Assembly (NCBI RefSeq): GCF_006716115.1
Contig: NZ_VFOO01000001.1
Span: 1,984,001-2,048,000 of the forward strand
DNA length: 64,000 bases
Source of the DNA: Subtercola boreus
GTDB lineage: Bacteria; Actinomycetota; Actinomycetes; Actinomycetales; Microbacteriaceae
Direction of reading: 5' to 3'
Each line of letters begins with the position of its first letter. Positions within the stretch are counted from its first letter, which is position 1. A program made the position numbers and the translations under genes. Positions 25,873 through 34,847 of this stretch are shown here, piece after piece. The notes beneath the pieces were generated by a model. The model was not told the DNA's origin. It ran no database searches and was given only the letters and a program-made list of their open reading frames with translations.

Positions 25873-26676
25873 GTGGATCTCAACACCGTCGCAGAAGTGA
25901 TCCCGGCCCGCACCCGGGCAGACCTCACCGCCCTCGGCCCGACCGTCGCCCCGCTGGCCGGCGGCTCCGCACTCTACGGCGAGCCGCAGCATCACCTCAC
26001 CGCCATCGTCGACCTGCTCACGATGGGGTGGCCTGCCCTCACCGTCACCCCTGCCGGTCTCGAGATCGCGGCCACCTGCACCCTCGCCGAACTCTCCCGC
26101 TTCCCCGCCCAGCCCGGCTGGGCCGCCCACCACGCCTTCTTCGACTGCTGCACCGCCCTCTACGGCTCCTTCAAGGTCTGGAACGTCGCCACGGTCGGCG
26201 GCAACCTCTCCGCAGCTCTCCCCGCCGGCCCGATGACCTCCCTCACCGCCGCTCTCGACGGAGAAGCTCTCGTCTGGCGCGCCGACGGCAGTGACGAACG
26301 GATGCCCGTCACCCGCTTCATCACCGGCAACAAGACGACCGTGCTGGAGCCCGGCGACGTTCTGCGGTCCATCTCGATCCCCCAGGAGTCTTTGCTCTCG
26401 CGCGTCGCGTACCGCAAGATCGCCCTGTCGCCGCTCGGGCGCTCAGGTGCCGTGCTGCTCGGGCGGCTCTCCCCCGGCGGCGCGTTCGTGCTCACGGTCT
26501 CGGGCGGAACGGTTCGCCCCATCCAGCTGCGGTACGAGAGCCGACCAGCCGCCGTGACCCTGCGAGACGACGTGCTCGCCATCACCGAATGGTTCACGGA
26601 TGCGCACGGTGCCGCCGACTGGCGCCGTGCCGTGAGTGCGGTGCTGGCCGAGGAGATCCGCGAGGAGCTCGCATGA
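25873..26676 (+). CDS. Xanthine dehydrogenase FAD-binding subunit
   Basis: A 267-residue medium (FAD) subunit of a molybdenum hydroxylase. FAD-binding marks are LAGGSALYG near residue 33 and VATVGGNLSAALPAG near 105, followed by a CO dehydrogenase flavoprotein C-terminal domain from about 165. It passes electrons from the Fe-S clusters of the partner to NAD+ or another acceptor. GTG 25873 has AGAAGG at proper spacing. The stop overlaps the start of the fused large subunit (ATGA). Confidence 0.9.
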   Translation: MDLNTVAEVIPARTRADLTALGPTVAPLAGGSALYGEPQHHLTAIVDLLTMGWPALTVTPAGLEIAATCTLAELSRFPAQPGWAAHHAFFDCCTALYGSFKVWNVATVGGNLSAALPAGPMTSLTAALDGEALVWRADGSDERMPVTRFITGNKTTVLEPGDVLRSISIPQESLLSRVAYRKIALSPLGRSGAVLLGRLSPGGAFVLTVSGGTVRPIQLRYESRPAAVTLRDDVLAITEWFTDAHGAADWRRAVSAVLAEEIREELA

Positions 26677-29600
26677 ACACCGCCGACGATCCACGAGGAG
26701 CTGTCATGAAGTTCGACGTCAACGGCGAGACTCTCGAAGTCACGCCCCGCGCCGGCCAGTCCCTCCGCACCCTGCTGCGTGACGCCGAGCACTTCGAGGT
26801 CAAGAAGGGCTGCGACACCGGCGACTGCGGCGCGTGCTCGGTGCTCGTCGACGGCACACCGGTCCACTCCTGCGTCTTCCCCGCCCATCGCGCCACCGGC
26901 CGTGCCATCACGACGGTCGCCGGCCTCGGCACGCCCGACGACCTCCACCCGGTGCAGCAGCGCTTCGTCGATGCGGCCGGTTTCCAGTGCGGCTTCTGCA
27001 CCGCCGGTATGGTCGTCACCGCCTCCACCCTCACAGACGCCGACCCCGCCGACCTTCCCCGCCTGATGAAGGGCAACCTCTGCCGCTGCACCGGCTACCG
27101 CGCGATCAACGATGCGCTGCACGGTGTGTCGAACATCGCCAGGCCCGGGTGCGCGGGTCGCACGGCCGGGGCGGGCTCCCTCGCAGCATCCGGAACCGGC
27201 TGCGCCGGCCACGACGGCTCCGGATGCCCGGCCGTCCCCGCGCGCACCGCCCCCGCCGACGAGGCGGCTGCCGCGTCGCCCCTCACCTCCGCCGCCACCT
27301 CGGCAGCCGAGCTCGCCACCGTCACCGCCCCCGGCACCTCCCCCGAGCCGGTCACCGGCGCGACCACCCTGCTCACCGAGACCGCCGACCCGACCACGGC
27401 TGCCGGCACGGACGCCCCCACCGACACCGGGCGCCGGGCCCCCACCCCGGTCATCCGTTCGGTCGGCACCTCTGTGCGCGCCCCCGCCGGCGCGAACATC
27501 GTCACCGGGCGCGAACGCTACACCCTCGACGTCGCCATACCCGGCCTGCTGCACCTCGTCGTGCTGCGGAGCCCGCACGCGCATGCCCGCATCACCTCGA
27601 TCGACACGACGGCTGCCGCAGCGCTGGAGGGCGTCGCCGCCGTGTTCACGCACGAGAACGTGCCGCACACCCTCTTCTCCACAGCCCGCCACCAGAACCG
27701 TACGGAGGATCCCGACGACACGCTCATCCTCGACAGCGTCGTGCGGTTCCGCGGCCAACGGGTGGCCGTCGTCGTCGCCGAGTCGATCGGCATCGCCGAG
27801 GAGGCCTGCCGCCTGCTCGACGTGACCTACGACGTACTGCCGGCGAACTTCGACCCGGCGCGCGCGCAGGAGCCGGGCATCCCGGCCCTCCACGGCGACA
27901 AGGATGCGACGTTCTCCCGCATCGCCGACCCGAACCGCAACCTCGTCGCCCAGATGCACGGAGAGTACGGTGACCTCGCCACAGGCCTGGCAGACGCCGA
28001 CGTCACCGTCAGCGGAACCTGGCAGACCGCCCGCATCTCGGCAAGCGCCCTGGAGACGCACGGCACCGTCGGCTGGCTCGACGACGACCAACGCCTGGTG
28101 CTCCGCACGAGTTCGCAGGTGCCGTTCCTCGTGCAGACGGAGATCGCCCGCATCTTCGACCTCGAACTCGATGCCGTGCGCGTGTTCACCACCCGGGTGG
28201 GCGGCGGTTTCGGCGGCAAGCAGGAGATCCAGACCGAAGACCTCGTGACCCTCTCCGTGCTCGCCACCGGGCGGCCCGTGCAGTACGAGATGACGCGCAC
28301 CGACGAACTCACCGTCGTACCCTGCCGCCACCCGATGCGCACCAGCGTCACCCTCGGCGCGACCCGCGACGGCCGGCTCACCGCGATGCACGTCGAGGTG
28401 CTGAGCGACACCGGAGCCTACGGGAACCACGGCCCCGGCACGATGTTCCACGGCTGCGCCGAGTCGGTCAGCCTCTACAACTCTCCCAACAAACGGGTCG
28501 ATGCCGAGGCCGTCTACACGAACAACATGCCGTCGGGAGCGTTCCGAGGGTACGGTCTCGGCCAGGTGATCTTCGGCGTCGAATCGGCGATGGATGATCT
28601 CGCCATCGCCCTCGGCATGAACCCGTTCGACCTCCGTCGCCTCAACGCGGTCGGGCCCGACGACCCGCTCGTGATCACCCACGTCGAAGGCGACGACCTC
28701 GTCTTCGGTGGAAGCTACGGACTCGACCAGGTGCTCGATCTCGCCCAGGCGGCTCTCGAGCGGGGGAACGGCGTGCCTGCCCCCGAAGGCGACGAATGGA
28801 AGGTCGGCGAGGGCATGGCCACCGCGATGATCGCCACGATCCCGCCGCGCGGCCACTTCTCCGAAGCCTCCGTCACCCTCGGGCCGGACGGCGTCTATAC
28901 CCTGAGCGTCGGCACGGCCGAGTTCGGCAACGGCACCACGACGGTGCACTCGCAGCTCGCCGCGACCGCGCTGAACACGGAGCCGGGGCTGCTGGTCATC
29001 CGCCAGTCCGACACCGACGTGGTGCCCTACGACACGGGAGCGTTCGGCTCGGCCGGCACCGTCGTCGCCGGAAAGGCGGTGCTCGCGGCAGCAACAGGGC
29101 TCGCGCTGAAGCTCCGCGAATCCGCTGCTGCCCTCACGGGCATCCCGGTCGACGAGTGGATGCTCGGAGCCGAGGGCCTCAGCGCCGGCGACCGTTTTGT
29201 GCCGCTCACCGAGGTGGCCGCGTTCGCCGCGCCCGCAGCTTCAGCCCCGGCCTCGCCCGACGTCGTCTCGATGCCGGGCGGCCGGGCCCGGGTCGTCGCG
29301 ACGCCCGACGGCATCACCGCCACCGGCGAGCACGACGGTGCCCAGCGCTCACTCGCCTTCAACGTGCATGCGTTCCGCGTGGCCGTGAACACCGATACCG
29401 GCGAGATCCGGATCCTGCAGTCCATCCAGGGCGCCGATGCCGGCTTCGTCATCAACCCGGAGCAGTGCCGCGGCCAGGTCGAGGGCGGCGTTGCACAGGG
29501 CCTCGGCACCGCGATGTTCGAGGAGCTGATCATCGGCGACGACGGTGTGGTGCTCACGTCGGTGCTCCGCAACTATCACCTGCCGTCCCTGGCGGACCTT

Positions 29601-29789
29601 CCGGTCACCGAGGTCTACTTCGCCGAGACGAGCGACGGCCTCGGCCCGTTCGGTGCGAAGTCGATGAGCGAGTCGCCCTACAACCCCGTGCCGGCCGCTC
29701 TGGCGAACGCCGTGCGCGACGCCATCGGCGTGCGCCCCCACGAACTGCCGATCTCGCGCGACCGCGTCTGGCGGCTCCTGCACGGCTGA
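26673..29789 (+). CDS. Xanthine dehydrogenase, fused [2Fe-2S] and molybdenum subunits
   Basis: A 1038-residue fusion of the small and large subunits of a xanthine dehydrogenase-type molybdoenzyme, which hydroxylates hypoxanthine/xanthine to urate. An N-terminal plant-type [2Fe-2S] domain (CDTGDCGACSV...C) is followed by the second [2Fe-2S] domain (CGFCTAGM...CRCTGY). An Ala/Thr/Pro-rich linker of about 120 residues (about 160-275) leads to the molybdopterin-binding domains with VGGGFGGKQ and AFRGYGLGQ. The catalytic glutamate is at the end (GAKSMSES). The alternative ATG 26706 also has a ribosome-binding site. The exact substrate rests on context: urate oxidase and allantoin genes lie in the same block. 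Confidence 0.88.
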   Translation: MNTADDPRGAVMKFDVNGETLEVTPRAGQSLRTLLRDAEHFEVKKGCDTGDCGACSVLVDGTPVHSCVFPAHRATGRAITTVAGLGTPDDLHPVQQRFVDAAGFQCGFCTAGMVVTASTLTDADPADLPRLMKGNLCRCTGYRAINDALHGVSNIARPGCAGRTAGAGSLAASGTGCAGHDGSGCPAVPARTAPADEAAAASPLTSAATSAAELATVTAPGTSPEPVTGATTLLTETADPTTAAGTDAPTDTGRRAPTPVIRSVGTSVRAPAGANIVTGRERYTLDVAIPGLLHLVVLRSPHAHARITSIDTTAAAALEGVAAVFTHENVPHTLFSTARHQNRTEDPDDTLILDSVVRFRGQRVAVVVAESIGIAEEACRLLDVTYDVLPANFDPARAQEPGIPALHGDKDATFSRIADPNRNLVAQMHGEYGDLATGLADADVTVSGTWQTARISASALETHGTVGWLDDDQRLVLRTSSQVPFLVQTEIARIFDLELDAVRVFTTRVGGGFGGKQEIQTEDLVTLSVLATGRPVQYEMTRTDELTVVPCRHPMRTSVTLGATRDGRLTAMHVEVLSDTGAYGNHGPGTMFHGCAESVSLYNSPNKRVDAEAVYTNNMPSGAFRGYGLGQVIFGVESAMDDLAIALGMNPFDLRRLNAVGPDDPLVITHVEGDDLVFGGSYGLDQVLDLAQAALERGNGVPAPEGDEWKVGEGMATAMIATIPPRGHFSEASVTLGPDGVYTLSVGTAEFGNGTTTVHSQLAATALNTEPGLLVIRQSDTDVVPYDTGAFGSAGTVVAGKAVLAAATGLALKLRESAAALTGIPVDEWMLGAEGLSAGDRFVPLTEVAAFAAPAASAPASPDVVSMPGGRARVVATPDGITATGEHDGAQRSLAFNVHAFRVAVNTDTGEIRILQSIQGADAGFVINPEQCRGQVEGGVAQGLGTAMFEELIIGDDGVVLTSVLRNYHLPSLADLPVTEVYFAETSDGLGPFGAKSMSESPYNPVPAALANAVRDAIGVRPHELPISRDRVWRLLHG

Positions 29790-29842
29790 GCGCCGCGCCT
29801 CTCGGGCGCACGCCGGAATCGGCCGAACGGCCCGCGGGTCGC

Positions 29843-30352
29843 CTATCCGACTTCGACGATGACGTTCCCGCCCTCAGCCACCACCTCGGAATAGAAGCGG
29901 ATCAACGAGTCCAGGCGCTCGAGGTACAGGGGCAGCGCGTCGCTGATGGCTCGGTCTGACCAGCCCGAGACGGGATAGATCCCGGCGCGACGGAAGAGGT
30001 GCGGCTCGAACGCTTGGCTGAGACGGGATGGTTCGACAGCGCTCAAGGCCGAGAGCACGGTTGGCAGCGACTGCCGAGAAGTCGCGGCCACCCAGTTCAC
30101 TCCGCCGCCCCAGAGCCGTTCCGCGCCGACGATCCCCTCGCTGAGAGCCGAGCCAGCCGGTAGAGCACCGCGCGCAGAGGTGCCGGAGAGAAGGAAGTGC
30201 AGTCCGTCCCACGACGTGGAGAGATGCAGTTCAGGCGCATGGTCGATTTCCGAGAGGGCGAAGACGCGCTCCGTCAGCTCATCTTCCGCGAGGCCGCGGA
30301 TCTCAGTGAGGATGTCGTCCCGCACCGCGGTATAGATTGCGTCCAAAGGCAC
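29843..30352 (-). CDS. DUF1877 (YfbM-like) family protein
   Basis: A 169-residue protein with the family hallmark of DUF1877: a start with LDAIYTAV, then LSTSWDGLHFLLSG and a GGGVNW motif before an alpha-helical C-terminus (LPLYLERLDSLIRFYSEV). No enzyme motif, signal or membrane segment is seen. Function unknown. It stands alone between the xanthine dehydrogenase genes and xdhC, on the minus strand with xdhC upstream of it. Confidence 0.75.
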   Translation of the reverse strand: MPLDAIYTAVRDDILTEIRGLAEDELTERVFALSEIDHAPELHLSTSWDGLHFLLSGTSARGALPAGSALSEGIVGAERLWGGGVNWVAATSRQSLPTVLSALSAVEPSRLSQAFEPHLFRRAGIYPVSGWSDRAISDALPLYLERLDSLIRFYSEVVAEGGNVIVEVG

Positions 30353-30397
30353 GAGACTCGCTCACTCTCTCTCGAATATGACCTTATCTCATCCTGT

Positions 30398-31585
30398 CTA
30401 GACTCGGACGTCTTTCGACCTTGATATGCCGGTCGCGGCATGTGTGGGGGCAGAGCGGTGGATGGGGCCGCTCAGAGTGCGGAGATGCGACCCCGAGCCG
30501 GCGTTCCGCACCGCCACGATCTCGGCCAGGATCGACACCGCCGTCTCCTCGGGTGTGCTCGCTCCGATGTCGAGCCCGATCGGCGAGTGCAGCCGCGCCA
30601 GCGAGTCCCGGGGCACGAGTTCGGTGAGAGCATCCAGCCGCCGGTCGTGCGTGCGGCGCGAACCCATCGCGCCGACATAGGCCAGCGGCAACCCCAGCGC
30701 CACCTGCAGCAGGGGGATGTCGAACTTGTCGTCGTGCGTGAGCACCACGACGGCCGTGCGGGAATCGGTATCGGTGCGCGCGAGGTAGTCGGCGGGCCAT
30801 TCGACGATGACCTCGTCCGCGGCCGGGAAGCGTTCCGCCGTCGCGAACACCGGGCGAGCGTCGCAGATCGTCACCCGGTAGCCCAGCAGCACCGCTGCGT
30901 TCGCGAGTGCGGCGGAGAAGTCGACCGCGCCGAAGACGATCATCCGCGGCTTCACCGACGCCACCACGAAGAGTGCCTCGATCGGGCCATCCTCGCAGTC
31001 GACCACGGCCAGCCCCGGGCGCCCGGCACCGATGCGGGCCGCAAGCTCAGCCAGCAGCCGCCGCGCGCTGTCAGCACTGAGCCCCGGCACCGCAGCGAGC
31101 TCGCTGCCCCCGGCCAACACAGTGCCGAGCGCCCGGCCCCCGGTCACGAGCACGACCCCCGCGGTCTGTCCGGCCGCCGCGGCCTCCAACTCCGCGTGCA
31201 GCGCTGCCGCCTCCGCCCCGCCCGCACCGCTCGTCACACCGACCGTCACCCCGGTGACGCCCCCATCGCCCGCAGGCCCGAGCCGCTGCACGATGACCTC
31301 GATCCGCCCGCCGCACGCCAACCCCACCGCGAACGCGTCGTCGTCGCTGTACCCGAATTCGTGCGTGACAGCGACGCCAGACTCGAGCACCTCCTGGCAG
31401 GCCTCGTACACGGCGCCTTCGACGCAGCCGCCCGAGATGCTGCCGATGACCGAGCCCCGGGCATCCACCGCCATCGCCGTGCCGAGCGTGCGCGGAGCGC
31501 TCCCGTTGATGCGCGTGACCGTCGCCACGGCGACCGACTCACCACGGTCGAGACGTTCGAGCAGCGCTTCGGCGAGTTCGAGCAT
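30398..31585 (-). CDS. XdhC/CoxI family molybdenum cofactor insertion factor
   Basis: A 395-residue maturation factor that binds the cofactor and hands it, usually after sulfuration, to xanthine dehydrogenase. The N-terminal XdhC/CoxI domain has VTRINGSAPRTLGTAM and the cysteine motif SISGGCVEGAVYE. The C-terminal Rossmann domain has IVFGAVDFSAALANAA, LTHDDKFD and YVGAMGSRRT ... GLDIGASTPEETAVSI. A Gly/Ala-rich connector of about 30 residues follows residue 105. The ATG follows AAGGAGA. It is on the opposite strand from the enzyme genes it serves. Confidence 0.9.
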   Translation of the reverse strand: MLELAEALLERLDRGESVAVATVTRINGSAPRTLGTAMAVDARGSVIGSISGGCVEGAVYEACQEVLESGVAVTHEFGYSDDDAFAVGLACGGRIEVIVQRLGPAGDGGVTGVTVGVTSGAGGAEAAALHAELEAAAAGQTAGVVLVTGGRALGTVLAGGSELAAVPGLSADSARRLLAELAARIGAGRPGLAVVDCEDGPIEALFVVASVKPRMIVFGAVDFSAALANAAVLLGYRVTICDARPVFATAERFPAADEVIVEWPADYLARTDTDSRTAVVVLTHDDKFDIPLLQVALGLPLAYVGAMGSRRTHDRRLDALTELVPRDSLARLHSPIGLDIGASTPEETAVSILAEIVAVRNAGSGSHLRTLSGPIHRSAPTHAATGISRSKDVRV

Positions 31586-31679
31586 CCGTTCTCCTTCCGT
31601 GCGGAGCGAGTGGGGTAACAGGCGGGCGGCGAGACGTGCGCGTCATCAGCACGACACAAAATGATGTTAGAACTCATTC

Positions 31680-33020
31680 ATGCTCACCGTTCACCACGCC
31701 CGTGCCATCCTCATCGACGACGAAACCGAATCCTCCGGTGACCTGTTCCTGCAGAACGGTGTCGTCTCGGCTCCGGATGCCCGCCACGACGGTCCCGACG
31801 ACGAGACGTTCGACACCCTCGACGCCTCCGGATGTGTCGTCACCCCCGGTCTCGTGAACGCCCACCACCACCTGCTGCAGACCGCCTTCCGCACCCTCCC
31901 GGGTACTCGAGGAGTGCCGATGGCGTCGTGGCTGCCGACGATGGCAGCGGCGTATGCGCGCGCAGGCATAGATCCCGAACTGGAGTATGCCGCCGCCCAC
32001 GCCGGCCTCGCCGAGAGTCTGCTCAGCGGCGTGACGACCGTCGCCGACCATCATCTGAACTGGCCGGGAGGACCGGGGAACACCGACATCGACCTGACCG
32101 TCGGCATCGCGCGTGCCGCCGCGAGCGCTGCCGCCGACCTCGGCGCACGGCTGGTCTTCGTGCGCGGCTCTGCGCGGGACGACCCCGAGCAGGCGGCTCA
32201 GTCCGCGGACGCGATCGCCGAAGCGCTGGTGCCGAACGCGGCCGGCGGCGTTCGGAGCGACGGCCTGCTGCAGGTGGCCGTCGGCCCCGCCGGAGTGCAC
32301 AGCGACAGCCCGGAGACGTTCCGGCTGCTCGGTGAGGTCGCGGCCCGCCGGGGTCTCCGCCGGCGCAGCCAGGCGAATGAGCAGGTCGACGTGGCCATCG
32401 CCCTCGAGAAGTACGGCCGTCGACCCATCGACCTGCTCGACGAGTGGGGCTGGCTCGCTCCCGACGTGACACTCGCGCACCTCTGCGCGGTGACCGACGA
32501 CGAGATCGCGCGCCTGGCTGCGAGCGGGGTGACGGCGACGCACTCCCCGGCCTGCGACCTTCCGATGGGCTGGGGTATCGCTCCGGTGGCGGCTCTCCGG
32601 GGAGCCGGTCTCGCTGTCGGCCTCGGCACGAGCGGAGGCGGCAGCAACGACGCCTCGAACCTGCTCGCCGACGCCCGGCTGGCGATGCAGATCGCCCCGC
32701 TCGTGGGCGCGCCGATTCCCGCCCGCCAGGTGCTCGGCATGGCCACGAAGGGCTCGGCGCTGGGTCTCGGCCGGCCCGAGCTCGGCTCCCTGGCCCCGGG
32801 GGACGCGGCGGATCTCTGCGTCTGGGACGTCTCGGGCGTCGCCGACGCGGCCGTCGCAGACCCCATCGCGGGCCTGCTCTGGGCGAACCCGGGCCGGAAG
32901 CCCCGGCATGTCGTCGTCGCCGGCCGCGTGGTCGTGCGCGACTACCGGCTGGTGGCGCACGACGAGCGCGTCATCGCGGCCGACCTCAAGGCGTTGCTCG
33001 CCACCCGCCACGCCCGCTGA
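31680..33020 (+). CDS. 8-oxoguanine deaminase-like amidohydrolase with altered metal site
   Basis: A 446-residue amidohydrolase nearest in pattern to 8-oxoguanine deaminase and the AtzA/TrzN group (NAHHHLLQ, SGVTTVADHH, IDLLDEWGWL, LAHL, SNDASNLL). Two of the canonical active-site positions differ: the usual H-x-H-x-x-E is RSQANEQ here, so glutamine replaces the ligand histidine, and the usual G-(T/V)-D-G is GTSGGG, so serine replaces the catalytic aspartate. The glutamate (ANEQ) and LAH histidine remain. It may use a different chemistry or be inactive, so deaminase activity should not be assumed. No ribosome-binding site is visible before the ATG. Confidence 0.75.
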   Translation: MLTVHHARAILIDDETESSGDLFLQNGVVSAPDARHDGPDDETFDTLDASGCVVTPGLVNAHHHLLQTAFRTLPGTRGVPMASWLPTMAAAYARAGIDPELEYAAAHAGLAESLLSGVTTVADHHLNWPGGPGNTDIDLTVGIARAAASAAADLGARLVFVRGSARDDPEQAAQSADAIAEALVPNAAGGVRSDGLLQVAVGPAGVHSDSPETFRLLGEVAARRGLRRRSQANEQVDVAIALEKYGRRPIDLLDEWGWLAPDVTLAHLCAVTDDEIARLAASGVTATHSPACDLPMGWGIAPVAALRGAGLAVGLGTSGGGSNDASNLLADARLAMQIAPLVGAPIPARQVLGMATKGSALGLGRPELGSLAPGDAADLCVWDVSGVADAAVADPIAGLLWANPGRKPRHVVVAGRVVVRDYRLVAHDERVIAADLKALLATRHAR

Positions 33021-33047
33021 CGCCCGCTGACCGCCGCCCCGCGGCCC

Positions 33048-34013
33048 CTAAAGCTCCAGCACCAGCTTCGCGCACGCCGCCCGCGACACGCAGATCATCA
33101 TCACCTCGTTGTCGGCCTGCTCCTCCGGCGTGAGCACGGAGTCGCGGTGGTCCACCTCGCCCGAGACCACGGGCGTCTCGCAGGTACCGCAGGTGCCCTC
33201 CCGGCACGACGACAGCACAAGCACCCCGGCCTCTTCGACCACATCGAGAATGCTCCGCTCCGGCGGCACCGTCAGGGTCATCCCCGAGTACTCGAGTTCG
33301 ACCTCGAACGCGTCGGCCAGAACCGGAGCGCCGGTCTCCTTCGCCTCGAAGCGTTCCTGATGGAGCTGCCCCGCCGGCCATCCGAGACCCGCTGCCAGCG
33401 TCGTCGCCGCATCGAGCAGCCGGGCCGGCCCGCAGCAGTACACGAGCGTTCCGGCCGGAGCGGCAGCGAACAGCTCGTCGAGTGCCAGCCTCTCCCCTGC
33501 CTCGCTCGAATACACCGTCACCTGCTCCGGATGCTCGCCGCGAAGCTCGCGAACGAAAGCCATCGAGCCCTCCGACCGGCCCGCGTAGGCCAGCGACCAC
33601 GTCGCACCCGCCAGGGCTGCCGCACGGATCATCGGCAGCAGCGGCGTGATCCCGATCCCGCCCGCGACGAAGGTGTAGTGCGTCGCCGCTTCGAAGGCGA
33701 AGTGGTTCAACGGCCCGCGGACCCGCAGCATCTCACCGACGGCAAGCAACGCGTGCACGAACTCCGACCCGCCGCGCCCCGCGCTCTCGCGGAGCACCGC
33801 GACCTGCCAGGCGCTCCGGTCGGCCGGGTCTGAACACAGCGAGTACTGTCGTTCGACGCCGTTCGGCAGCAGCAGGTCGATGTGCGCCCCGGGAGTCCAT
33901 TCCGGCAGGTCTCCACCACCCGCCGGAGCGAGCGTCAGCAGCACGATGTCGTCTGCCACGCTCCGCCGGTCGGTGACGACAACATCGAGGGAGGGAAGGG
34001 GATGAACGTTCAC
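33048..34013 (-). CDS. PDR/VanB-type flavin and [2Fe-2S] oxidoreductase
   Basis: A 321-residue phthalate-dioxygenase-reductase type protein that passes electrons from NAD(P)H through flavin to a C-terminal plant-type ferredoxin. The flavin motif is RQYSLCSDP, the nucleotide motif GGIGITPLLPM and YCCGPARLL, and the cluster cysteines are in CREGTCGTCETPV and MMICVSRA. Such reductases normally feed a Rieske oxygenase, but none is found in this window. The GTG overlaps the stop of the upstream regulator gene (GTGA), so the pair is one operon. Confidence 0.9.
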   Translation of the reverse strand: MNVHPLPSLDVVVTDRRSVADDIVLLTLAPAGGGDLPEWTPGAHIDLLLPNGVERQYSLCSDPADRSAWQVAVLRESAGRGGSEFVHALLAVGEMLRVRGPLNHFAFEAATHYTFVAGGIGITPLLPMIRAAALAGATWSLAYAGRSEGSMAFVRELRGEHPEQVTVYSSEAGERLALDELFAAAPAGTLVYCCGPARLLDAATTLAAGLGWPAGQLHQERFEAKETGAPVLADAFEVELEYSGMTLTVPPERSILDVVEEAGVLVLSSCREGTCGTCETPVVSGEVDHRDSVLTPEEQADNEVMMICVSRAACAKLVLEL

Positions 34014-34666
34014 GCGGGCTCTTTCTGAAAACGCTGCTTCACGACCAACAGCCGGTAGGCCCCCCGGTCTGCCGATCGCCAGCGGTGGAGCGTGCCCCCC
34101 TCGAAGTACACCGAGTCGCCGGGGCCGAGCAGGAATTCGCCGTCACCGGAGAGATCGACCATGACTCTACCCTCGATCACCGTGACGAATTCGTCTTCGG
34201 CGTGGTGGTAGTAGTCGCCGAACACCCGGTTCGCGCCCGTGAACTCCATCGGCTGGAACCGTGCGCGCGCGCCCACCAGCAACCGGGCCTGCCCTTCAGC
34301 GTAGGGCCCGGTCGTGCCTTCCCCTGCGCGCACGACTTCGGCACGACGCGGCAGCCGCATCGGCGGCACCCGGGCTCCGGCGGTCACCGTGACGGCCCCC
34401 CAGAGCAGCTCCGGACCGTCCTCTCCGAGGTCGGCGGCGCCCGCCAGCAGGTCGAGCTGACTGGTCTCGAGCGCCCGGGCGATCCGCTCCAGTGAGGCCA
34501 TGCTCGGCCGGGCGTGCCCGCGTTCCAGCTGGGAGAGGAACGGGTGCGAGAGTTTGGCGAGCCGGGCGAGTTCGACGAGCGTGAGCGCTTTCGAGAGCCG
34601 GGCGGCACGGATGGCCGCGCCCAGCTGTCTGGTCTGAGGATCGAGGGCCTCGGTGACGGGTGTCAT
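34010..34666 (-). CDS. XRE-family regulator with cupin sensor domain
   Basis: A 218-residue transcription factor with an N-terminal helix-turn-helix (about residues 13-70; LVELARLAKLSHPFLSQLERG) and a C-terminal cupin (about 110-215; HHAEDEFVTVIEGRVMV, GPGDSVYFEGGTLHRW) that probably binds a small ligand. It is coupled to the PDR reductase gene and divergent from the amidohydrolase/ABC operon. A 19-bp perfect inverted repeat in the shared upstream region (34801-34819) is a plausible operator. ATG 34666 is preceded by GGAAGGAGG, which rules out the longer frame. Confidence 0.88.
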   Translation of the reverse strand: MTPVTEALDPQTRQLGAAIRAARLSKALTLVELARLAKLSHPFLSQLERGHARPSMASLERIARALETSQLDLLAGAADLGEDGPELLWGAVTVTAGARVPPMRLPRRAEVVRAGEGTTGPYAEGQARLLVGARARFQPMEFTGANRVFGDYYHHAEDEFVTVIEGRVMVDLSGDGEFLLGPGDSVYFEGGTLHRWRSADRGAYRLLVVKQRFQKEPA

Positions 34667-34800
34667 TCGGGCCTCCTTCCGACGCCTCTGCAGAGACAGT
34701 AGCCGCCTGCGACCCGGTAACGACAACCGGCAGACCCGGTATTTATCAAGGCGAAATGCTCGTGTTACACGTTGGAAACGAGGCATACGTAAGTTCGTAC

Positions 34801-34819
34801 ATGTTGAACACATCAACAT
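34801..34819. promoter_or_regulatory. Candidate operator, inverted repeat ATGTTGA-N5-TCAACAT
   Basis: A perfect 7-bp inverted repeat with a 5-nt spacer, 28 bp before the amidohydrolase GTG and 135 bp before the regulator ATG. It is the only strong dyad in this divergent 181-bp region. The size fits a dimeric HTH repressor such as the neighbouring XRE-cupin protein. No convincing -35/-10 pair is visible here. Confidence 0.45.
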
Positions 34820-34847
34820 CCGTGTGCCGTCAGGAGCCCGTACAGCC

